Below are positions 1 through 6,001 of a DNA stretch of 11,645 nucleotides, piece by piece. The notes beneath the pieces are model-generated. The model saw only the letters and a program-made list of their open reading frames with translations, made no database searches and was not told the origin of the DNA. The position numbers and the translations under genes were made by a program. Position 1 is the first letter of the stretch, and every line of letters starts with the position of its first letter. Source of the stretch: SBAX01 sp964646605 (GTDB taxonomy: Bacteria > Planctomycetota > Phycisphaerae > UBA1845); NCBI GenBank assembly GCA_964646605.1, contig CAZYEX010000101.1, positions 1 through 11,645 of the forward strand, given 5' to 3'.

Positions 1-208
1 GACTGATAAAACTGCCCCATTTCACCCGATCGACAAAGTAGAGAAGTTAGAGTTCGCTCATGCGGCCCATAAGGAACGAAAGTCAGAATTTTATCATTGA
101 CGCCTGATCCGGGGGTATGTACCGTATAGGAAACTTGGGATAATTGGACAAGCTAAGCAGTATGGACAAATTCGCCGGCGAGGATGAACCGGTTTTAGGA
201 GAAGCATC
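1..208. other. Upstream region of the HTH-receiver gene
   Basis: No convincing gene is seen. One plus-strand frame is open from the left edge to a stop at 98-100, about 32 codons, too short to tell whether it is the tail of an upstream gene. The region is more AT-rich than the genes that follow and probably holds the promoter for the gene at 209. The best -35-like hexamer is TTGACG at 97-102, but the hexamer 17 nt downstream (TACCGT) is a poor -10, so I do not call it a promoter. Confidence 0.4.
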
Positions 209-805
209 ATGGCAGATGGGAAGGTAAGTGATCAACGCCAAAAGAAGGTCTTCACCACTGGGGAAGTGGCGCAGATTTGTAAGGTCAGTCAGCAGACGGT
301 GATCCGCTGCTTCGACAACGGGCGCTTGAATGGATTCCGCGTGCCGGGCTCGCGTTTTCGGCGCATCCCGCGGGAAGCGCTGATTGCCTTCATGAAGAAC
401 AATCAGATTCCCATGGACGCATTGGAGAGCGGACGCAAGCGCGTGCTGGTCGTGGACGACGACGAAGCGGTCATCGAGATGTTCAATGAGCTGCTGCAGC
501 GCGACGGCCGCTTCGAGGTCCGCACCGCAACGACCGGTTACGACGCGGGCATCATGACCGAACAGTTCCGTCCCGACGTGATGCTCCTGGACTTCAAGCT
601 CCCCGACGTGAACGGGAACGTGGTGTGTCGAACGATCCGGGCCAACCCCGCCTACAAGCACATGCGGGTCATCATGATCAGCGGCGTGGCCGATCCCGAC
701 GAAGTCGCCGAGCTTCGCGCCGCGGGCGCCGACGAGTTCATTCGCAAACCGTTCGACATTAACGCGGTGATCAACCGCATCGTGGACATGCTCAAGGTTG
801 CGTAG
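209..805 (+). CDS. DNA-binding response regulator: N-terminal HTH plus C-terminal receiver domain
   Basis: This 198-residue protein reverses the usual response-regulator order. Residues about 14-62 form an excisionase/MerR-like helix-turn-helix (TTGEVAQICKVSQQTVIRC, then a wing around GSRFRRIPREAL). Residues about 77-196 form a receiver domain with every key residue: acidic cluster D83-D85, phosphoacceptor D128 in LLDFKLPD, S158 in MISG, and K180 in RKPFD. It is therefore probably a phosphorylation-controlled DNA-binding regulator. The start is well supported by AGGAGA at 197-202, 6 nt upstream. The gene ends in TAG and lies 43 nt before the HDOD histidine kinase, its most likely partner. Excisionase-type HTH domains fused to receivers are known in planctomycetes and deltaproteobacteria, but the target genes cannot be inferred here. 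Confidence 0.9.
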   Translation: MADGKVSDQRQKKVFTTGEVAQICKVSQQTVIRCFDNGRLNGFRVPGSRFRRIPREALIAFMKNNQIPMDALESGRKRVLVVDDDEAVIEMFNELLQRDGRFEVRTATTGYDAGIMTEQFRPDVMLLDFKLPDVNGNVVCRTIRANPAYKHMRVIMISGVADPDEVAELRAAGADEFIRKPFDINAVINRIVDMLKVA

Positions 806-848
806 GCGCCTGGGACGCCGCCGCCCTTCAACCCCCCCGGAGGATGCG

Positions 849-3104
849 ATGGCGGTAGGCATCTCCAGCAACACGGCCTCACCCCAGGTCGCTCGCGAGC
901 GCGCCGAGTTGATCCTCGCCCAACTGGACCGCCTTCCGGCCTTACCGTCGGCTTTGGCCCGCCTTCTGGCGGTCACCTCCGACGACGATGCTTCGGTCCG
1001 CGAACTCGTCCGCGTGATCGAGCCCGACCCCTCGCTCACCGCCTGCGTCTTGCGCGTCGTGCACCGTTCGGACATGGGCGCCCCGCGGCAGGGTATCACC
1101 ATATCCAAAGCCGTCGCCCTGCTGGGTTTCCGTGTGGTCCGCGACGCCGCCCTATCCTCCCAGCTCTACGCCGCCTTCTCCCCGGAATCGGGCGGCGACG
1201 CCTCCTCGAATGCACGCCGCAAGGAACTCTGGCGGCATTGCCTGGCCGCCGGGTGCGCCGCGGAACTGATTGCCGAACGAACGAACCTCGAACCGCGCGG
1301 ACATGCCTTCGTTTGCGGATTGCTCCACGACATCGGCAAGATCGCCCTGGATACGTGCTTTCCCAAGAGTTATGCAAGAGTGTGGGAGCGCGCCGAGCGG
1401 GAGCTCGGCTGCGTGTGCGACGCCGAAGAACAGATTCTGGGGTTGGACCACACCGCCGCGGGTCGACGTCTCGCCCTGCGCTGGCGGCTGGACGACGCTA
1501 TCGTCGATGCCATTTGGCTCCATCATCAACCGCCCGAATTGCTGCCCTCGACGGTCTCCCACGGTGCCCTGGTCGCCATCGTCCACTTGGCTGACGCCTT
1601 GGTTCGTCGCGCCGGCATCGGCGCTTCGGGTTCGAGGCACGTCGTGGACTTGGAGCGCACCGCCGCGGCCTTCGGTCTTCGCGGACCAGCTCTCGAGGAG
1701 ATCGTCGCCGCGGTGCCCGAGCGGATGAGACCGCTGTGCGAAGCGATCGGATTGGATGACGTGGACGATCCCGCGGCGCGGCTGGCCTCCCTCACTCAAC
1801 TCAACGACGAATTGAGTCGCCAGATCACCCGTCTGAACGAATGCCACCGCGGGTTCGAGCAGCGAAGCAGTTTCCAACAGGCCGCGGCGGAGGTCTATTC
1901 CCGCGTGGCCGAGGAAGATCGAGCGGCCGACGTATGCGCCGTCGCCGCCGACGTGGTCCGGAGCTTGTTCCACGCCGACGATGCCATGGTCTTCGTGGCC
2001 GACCGAGTCGCCAAACTGTTGCACGTCGGGGTAAGCGAACCGGCCCCGCGATCCTTGCGGGCCACGGTGATCGAATGGCCCGACGTCGAGGAACTCCTCG
2101 GCGGGGGAGTTGCAGGGCAAGTCGCCCCCGCGGGCGGGGCGCACGAAAGCGTCTTCCTGCGTTCCACGGGGGCCCCGCCGCCCGGTCCGCTCTGGTTGAT
2201 TCCCCTGCGCACCCAGACCGTCGCCGGCGGCATCCTCTTCGCCGCCCCGGAGCGCGATGTCCGCCCCTATCTGCGTGGTTCGGACGACGTACGGAGCCTG
2301 TGCCAAGCCGTGACCTTCGCCGCCGGGTCCGCCCTCGCCCGCGGAGGCGTGGATCGCATGGCGCAGGAATTGCTCGACGTCAACCGTCGCCTGCACATGG
2401 CCCAGGCAGACCTCGCCCGACAACGATCCCTGGCCATGATCGCGGAAATGGCCGGCGGCGCTGCCCATGAGTTGAACAACCCTCTCGCGGTGATCTCCGG
2501 GCGTTCGCAAATGGCCCTTTCCCAGTGTCAAGACGCCGAACTTCGCAGGACCCTCGAAATCATCCACGGGCAGACACAACGTGCCTCGGGCATCGTCGCC
2601 GAACTGATGAACTTCGCCAAGCCCTCGCAACCCACGCCGGCCCTTCTACCCCTGCATCAGACGCTCAAAACGGTGTGTCAGCGCTGGCAGGCGCGATCCG
2701 AAGTCGGCAACACTTGCCCGCGATTGGAATCCATCGACGCCACGGCCACGCTCTACTGTGATCCCGCCCAGTTCGCGGAGATGCTGGAAGCGGTTCTCGA
2801 CAACGCCCTCCAAGCCACCGGTCCCACCACCCGCTCGATCCAGGTCAACTCGCTGGCGGGCGCTTCCGATGAAACTGTCCGGCTACGGGTCAGTGACAAC
2901 GGAACGGGGATGACCCCGGACGTTCTTGAGCATGCGTTGGACCCGTTCTTTTCCAGTCGCCTCGCGGGTCGCGGGCGAGGACTGGGTTTGTCGCGGGCCT
3001 ATCGCCTCGCGGAGATCAACGGCGGACGCTTGTGGCTGGAATCAACCCCCCAAGTCGGAACCACGGTGCATATCGAGCTGCCCGCGCGCGCGCCCAAGGC
3101 GTAG
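849..3104 (+). CDS. HDOD/GAF-like sensor histidine kinase
   Basis: This 751-residue multidomain kinase has no obvious membrane segment, so it is probably cytosolic. Residues about 20-255 form an HDOD domain. It retains an apparent metal site (H130, H160-D161 in LLHDIGK, H201, H225-H226, D249), which many HDOD domains lack. Residues about 340-500 look like a GAF sensor domain, followed by a short coiled coil. The kinase core carries the H-box H540 in AAHELNNPL, N652 in VLDNAL, D683-G685 in SDNGTGM, DPFF at 698-701 and the glycine-rich GRGRGLGLS at 707-715. The ATG at 849 is preferred over an upstream in-frame ATG at 798 because GGAGG at 839-843 sits 5 nt before it and the 798 start would overlap the previous gene. 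The stop is TAG. It is probably co-transcribed with the response regulator at 209-805. The ligand is unknown. Confidence 0.9.
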   Translation: MAVGISSNTASPQVARERAELILAQLDRLPALPSALARLLAVTSDDDASVRELVRVIEPDPSLTACVLRVVHRSDMGAPRQGITISKAVALLGFRVVRDAALSSQLYAAFSPESGGDASSNARRKELWRHCLAAGCAAELIAERTNLEPRGHAFVCGLLHDIGKIALDTCFPKSYARVWERAERELGCVCDAEEQILGLDHTAAGRRLALRWRLDDAIVDAIWLHHQPPELLPSTVSHGALVAIVHLADALVRRAGIGASGSRHVVDLERTAAAFGLRGPALEEIVAAVPERMRPLCEAIGLDDVDDPAARLASLTQLNDELSRQITRLNECHRGFEQRSSFQQAAAEVYSRVAEEDRAADVCAVAADVVRSLFHADDAMVFVADRVAKLLHVGVSEPAPRSLRATVIEWPDVEELLGGGVAGQVAPAGGAHESVFLRSTGAPPPGPLWLIPLRTQTVAGGILFAAPERDVRPYLRGSDDVRSLCQAVTFAAGSALARGGVDRMAQELLDVNRRLHMAQADLARQRSLAMIAEMAGGAAHELNNPLAVISGRSQMALSQCQDAELRRTLEIIHGQTQRASGIVAELMNFAKPSQPTPALLPLHQTLKTVCQRWQARSEVGNTCPRLESIDATATLYCDPAQFAEMLEAVLDNALQATGPTTRSIQVNSLAGASDETVRLRVSDNGTGMTPDVLEHALDPFFSSRLAGRGRGLGLSRAYRLAEINGGRLWLESTPQVGTTVHIELPARAPKA

Positions 3105-3142
3105 ACGCGGCTCCCCCCGCCCATCGACGAGGGCACAATCCG

Positions 3143-3228
3143 AATTGCCGATTTCCGATTTCCGATTTCCAATTCACGAGACCACCGGTGCCATTCAATT
3201 GGCAATTGGAAATTGGCAATGGGAAATC
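3143..3228. repeat. Inverted repeat built from tandem heptamers (GATTTCC / GGAAATT type)
   Basis: The left arm, 3143-3174, reads as 7-nt units: AATTGCC, three copies of GATTTCC, then AATT. The right arm, 3197-3228, reads AATTGGC, AATTGGA, AATTGGC, AATGGGA, AATC. The arms are complementary at 25 of 32 positions and some mismatches would be G-U pairs in RNA. The intervening loop is 22 nt. The element fills most of the 162-nt gap between the kinase and the receiver-like gene and has no T-run after it. It may terminate or stabilise mRNA, or be a dispersed repeat. Confidence 0.75.
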
Positions 3229-3266
3229 CTCTCGCTTCGCGAACGTTCCATCCGGATGACCCGCCC

Positions 3267-3824
3267 ATGTCCGACCGCACCCCCAAAATTCTGCTCGTCG
3301 AACCGGACCCGGAGATGGTGGAACTACTGGTGCCACCCCTTCGGCAGCGATTCGACGCCCGGATCACTTGCGTGTCGGACGGCGATACCTGCCTCGAAAC
3401 GGATCTCTACGACCCGCACGACCTGGTGATCGCGGAATGGTCGCTCTCCGATTCGCCCGGCTTGGAGCTCATCGAACGTCTGAACATCCTCGGCCCTCGC
3501 CCCGTCATCCTGCTCGCCGACCGACCGTCCAGTCAAGACGTGGTGGCGGCCATTCGGCTGGGCGTGTCCGACGTATTTCCCAAGCCGTTTCCCATCGGCG
3601 ACCTCCTCGACGCGGTGGAACGGGCTCTGACGGTCTATGAACTGAAACGCCGCCACGCGGCCAAGTACCGCCGCATGCGGGAACTCGTCCGCCACGTCAT
3701 CCGTGAACGCCGGGCTCTGAACAAACGCGTCGAGCTGGTCTGCAAGGACCTCGTCGAAGCCCACCGCCGCCTCGTGCAGCGCGTCCTGACCCTGGAAAGC
3801 AGCCGACCCCCGCCGGCTTTTTGA
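3267..3824 (+). CDS. Pseudo-receiver response-regulator-like protein with C-terminal coiled coil
   Basis: This 185-residue protein has residues about 6-122 matching the receiver fold (KILLVEPDPEMVELL at the start, VSDVFPKPF near the end). The usual phosphoacceptor aspartate is glutamate, E57 in LVIAEWSLSD. The conserved Thr/Ser position is alanine (A84 in ILLADRP), while K106 is kept and the acidic pocket is reduced to E12 and D14. Residues about 125-180 are a charged, Arg-rich helical segment likely to form a coiled coil, with no DNA-binding domain. The start at 3267 (MSDRTPKILL) is preferred because an upstream in-frame ATG at 3213 would place the heptamer repeat inside the protein. The ribosome site is weak (GGATG about 8 nt upstream). 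It follows the kinase on the same strand and is probably a phosphorylation-independent adaptor. That role is inferred. Confidence 0.85.
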   Translation: MSDRTPKILLVEPDPEMVELLVPPLRQRFDARITCVSDGDTCLETDLYDPHDLVIAEWSLSDSPGLELIERLNILGPRPVILLADRPSSQDVVAAIRLGVSDVFPKPFPIGDLLDAVERALTVYELKRRHAAKYRRMRELVRHVIRERRALNKRVELVCKDLVEAHRRLVQRVLTLESSRPPPAF

Positions 3825-3895
3825 ACCGGTCGAATCCGACCTCGGGCGGGTCCCAGCGAGTCCCCGAATCCCCGAGTCTTACGGCACGACCCCAG

Positions 3896-3923
3896 TTGAC
3901 AATTCCGCGGCGGACCCAAGAAT
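3896..3923 (+). promoter_or_regulatory. Candidate sigma70-type promoter for the ferredoxin gene
   Basis: A perfect TTGACA lies at 3896-3901, followed after 16 nt by AAGAAT at 3918-3923, four of six matches to TATAAT. Transcription would start near 3930 and give a leader of about 45 nt that contains the purine-rich ribosome site at 3960-3966. The -10 match is moderate and the phylum's promoter consensus is poorly known, so this is tentative. Confidence 0.4.
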
Positions 3924-3975
3924 GGGAGGCCTCGCTCCCGATGGGACGGGAGGAGAAGCAAGGGAGAATGACGCG

Positions 3976-4314
3976 ATGGCCCATATTGTCGCCGAGCCGT
4001 GCATCAAATGTAAGTACACCGATTGCGTAGCCGTTTGCCCCGTGGACTGTTTCCACGAGGGGGCGAACTTCCTGGCCATCGACCCCGATGTGTGCATCGA
4101 CTGCGGTCTGTGCCCGCCGGAGTGTCCCACCACGGCCATTTTCGCCGAAGAGGACCTTCCCGAAAAATGGAACAACTTCGTCGAACTCAACAAGAAGTAC
4201 GGCGCCGCCTGGCCGGTGATCGATTCCCAGAAAGAACCTCTGCCCACCGCCGACGAAATGGCCAAGGTCGAAAGCAAGCTCGACCAGCTCGACCCCACGC
4301 CCTTCGGAGGATAG
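3976..4314 (+). CDS. fdxA: 7Fe-8S (3Fe-4S/4Fe-4S) ferredoxin, FdxA type
   Basis: This 112-residue soluble electron carrier has the cysteine pattern of Azotobacter-type seven-iron ferredoxins: CIKCKYTDCVAVCPVDC at 9-25 and CIDCGLCPPECP at 40-51. By family analogy C9, C17 and C50 bind the 3Fe-4S cluster and C21, C40, C43 and C46 bind the 4Fe-4S cluster, while C12 and C25 match the non-ligand cysteines. The acidic C-terminal extension (62-112) is also normal for FdxA. The start at 3976 is chosen because homologues begin at MAHIV-like sequence and AGGGAGA at 3960-3966 precedes it by 9 nt. An upstream in-frame ATG at 3922 has no support. The stop is TAG. The gene follows the signalling cluster after a 151-nt gap that holds a possible promoter, so it is likely independent. 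Its redox partner is not evident. Confidence 0.95.
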   Translation: MAHIVAEPCIKCKYTDCVAVCPVDCFHEGANFLAIDPDVCIDCGLCPPECPTTAIFAEEDLPEKWNNFVELNKKYGAAWPVIDSQKEPLPTADEMAKVESKLDQLDPTPFGG

Positions 4315-4452
4315 CCGGCGTCATCCACCGCAGCGCCACTCCGTCCGTTCGTCGTAACATCCACGCGCCCGCACCCATGAGAACGGCCCCAATGGCGAGT
4401 GTCCCGCCTGCGCCCGTTGACGCGCCAAGGTCCGGCGATACGATCCGTCATT

Positions 4453-5316
4453 ATGCAACGGACGTGGGGAATCGTGGGGATCGTCGGGTTGTCGTTGGCC
4501 GGGTGCCGGCCCAGCGAGCCCGTGCCGTCCTATTCCCAAGACCTGGGAAGCGAGGACCAGCCCCTGCTCCCCACCGCCTCCACGCGGGTGGACCCCACCA
4601 TCGTCAAAGGAACCGCTGAGTGGCACCCGTTCCGCAAACTGGACGCCAAACCCGCCTCCGACGGCGCCGCGAAATCGGGGGCAACGCCCGGCGCCGCGCC
4701 CGCCGAATCCGATGCCGCCGGACCGATCCGCGAATTGCTCGCCGACTTCAACGGGGCCGTCGCCGAGGGGAAATTCGACGAAGCCGTCGATCTCCTGATT
4801 GACGAACAAACCGAGCCGGCCAAGAAGATCATCGAGGTCCTGCCCCAGTTGTCGGCCAAGTTAAACTCGCTCGCCGAAGCCTTGCCCGGTGACGACAAGA
4901 ACCTCAATCGCGTTGCCGAGGGGCTGACCTTGGCAACCTTCTTCAAACTCGAAATCGGGACGATCAGAACCGGCGGTGCGACCGAGGCCTCGGCGCCGCT
5001 TTCGGGTCCCGGCGAATCCGGCTCCGTCCGTTTCGTACTCATCAAGGGTGACGAGGACTTCTGGTACATCGACCACCCGCGCGTCAAGGGATTGGCCCCG
5101 ACCTTGCCCGCGATCCAGCAGAGTTTTGCGCAGTTCGACGCCCTGATCGGCGGGATCAAGTCCGGTCAGATCGCCGGCGAAGCGTTGGCCCAACAGGCCG
5201 CGGCCTTAGACCAGATGGTCGGGGCCATGCTCCCCAAGACCGGCGAGGCTTCCGCCCCACCCGACTCGAAAAAAACGGCCGAAGAAACGGATCCGCAAGG
5301 CAACGGCGGGAACTGA
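4453..5316 (+). CDS. Predicted lipoprotein of unknown function
   Basis: This is a 287-residue predicted lipoprotein. It starts MQRTWGIVGIVGLSLAGC, with a short charged n-region, a hydrophobic core and a lipobox LAGC, so C18 should be lipidated after signal peptidase II cleavage. A GTG at 4399 in frame would add 18 residues before the signal peptide and is therefore disfavoured. No strong ribosome site precedes 4453. The mature part begins with a Pro/Ser/Ala-rich linker (about 19-95). A mostly helical segment (about 95-250) follows, containing VKGLAPTLPAIQQSFAQFDAL, and the tail is Lys/Glu-rich and low in complexity. The segment FVLIKGDEDFWYIDHPR looks like a beta strand pair of a small folded domain. 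I do not recognise a family. It lies 138 nt after the ferredoxin. A functional link is not evident. Confidence 0.8.
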   Translation: MQRTWGIVGIVGLSLAGCRPSEPVPSYSQDLGSEDQPLLPTASTRVDPTIVKGTAEWHPFRKLDAKPASDGAAKSGATPGAAPAESDAAGPIRELLADFNGAVAEGKFDEAVDLLIDEQTEPAKKIIEVLPQLSAKLNSLAEALPGDDKNLNRVAEGLTLATFFKLEIGTIRTGGATEASAPLSGPGESGSVRFVLIKGDEDFWYIDHPRVKGLAPTLPAIQQSFAQFDALIGGIKSGQIAGEALAQQAAALDQMVGAMLPKTGEASAPPDSKKTAEETDPQGNGGN

Positions 5317-5330
5317 GAACGGTTTCGGTA

Positions 5331-5360
5331 GGGTGCCACTGGCGGCTTGCTGCCAGTGTT
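5331..5360. repeat. Short palindromic intergenic repeat (CACTGGC stem)
   Basis: CACTGGC at 5337-5343 is exactly complementary to GCCAGTG at 5352-5358, with an 8-nt loop. It lies 20 nt after the lipoprotein stop in a 139-nt gene-free gap. There is no following T-run, so a classic intrinsic terminator is not supported. Similar GTGCCACTG...CAGTG palindromes recur in planctomycete genomes as I recall them, which suggests a dispersed repeat. It could also be an mRNA 3' end structure. Confidence 0.6.
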
Positions 5361-5455
5361 CAACCGCGAAAAACACGGGCGGTCGAGCCGCTGACGCACG
5401 CGTTGGGCGGCGTAACCGTGGAAGCAAGTACCCCGACCGCGCACAGGGGGCGTCG

Positions 5456-6001
5456 ATGACCTCAGGACCGCTCGTCGCTCATAGCCTCCGCGAGGCCTTC
5501 CTTTTTCTGATGGCCACGCCCTGTCGCCGTTGCGGAAAGGGACCGCTGCACGGAATCGAGCCGCCTCCGACCGAACCGTCAAACCAAGACGCCCCGCGAA
5601 CCACCATCGTCGCTGACTGCGCCACATGCCACGACGTGACCCACTGGGAGTTCTCGCTGCCCGGCGGAGCAGGAGATACACATCCAGTGCCCGCCTTCAA
5701 CCCCACCGCGCACCCCTCCCGGATTCTGGACGTCGCCCAATGGATGACACTGTTCGGGATGATCCGCGAAACCGCCCACCGCCAGCCGGACAAACAGATC
5801 GCCCGAAGGCTGCTGATCGAAGCCGCCCAGTGTCTCGACGAGGCACTGAAATTCTATGACGACGAAAGCGACCTGCCCCCCGCGGAGGCGTTCTTTCACG
5901 ACGGTTCGCGGGAGCGGTTCCGCATGAACCCCCAGCAGTTCGCCCGACCTCGCCTCTTGCACCTCCGCTCCCAACTGCCCACGCAAAGGGTGCCGCCATG
6001 A
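5456..6001 (+). CDS. Hypothetical protein with paired CxxC motifs (zinc-ribbon-like)
   Basis: This is a 181-residue protein with no recognised family. Two CxxC pairs, C23-C26 (CRRCGKG) and C55-C58 (CATCHDV), are spaced as in a zinc ribbon and probably hold one structural metal ion. The rest is helical (about 88-138, rich in ILDVAQWMTLFGMIRETAH-like sequence) with a charged C-terminus. The start at 5456 is chosen over an upstream in-frame ATG at 5333 because CAGGGGG at 5444-5450 lies 5 nt before it and the upstream region is taken up by the palindromic repeat. The stop codon overlaps the next gene's start by 4 nt (ATGA at 5998-6001), so the two are probably translated in a coupled way and may act in one process. 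Confidence 0.75.
   Translation: MTSGPLVAHSLREAFLFLMATPCRRCGKGPLHGIEPPPTEPSNQDAPRTTIVADCATCHDVTHWEFSLPGGAGDTHPVPAFNPTAHPSRILDVAQWMTLFGMIRETAHRQPDKQIARRLLIEAAQCLDEALKFYDDESDLPPAEAFFHDGSRERFRMNPQQFARPRLLHLRSQLPTQRVPP

Noticed and set aside
83..1108. 341-codon minus-strand open frame opposite the HTH-receiver gene
   Set aside because: It overlaps two well-supported plus-strand genes and shows no motif.
1152..2630. 492-codon minus-strand open frame opposite the histidine kinase
   Set aside because: The plus-strand kinase has complete domain motifs. The opposite frame has no recognisable domain and is a typical GC-rich shadow.
3841..3876. CTCGGG and CCCGAG as a terminator after the pseudo-receiver gene
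   Set aside because: The stem is only 6 bp with a 24-nt loop and no T-run.
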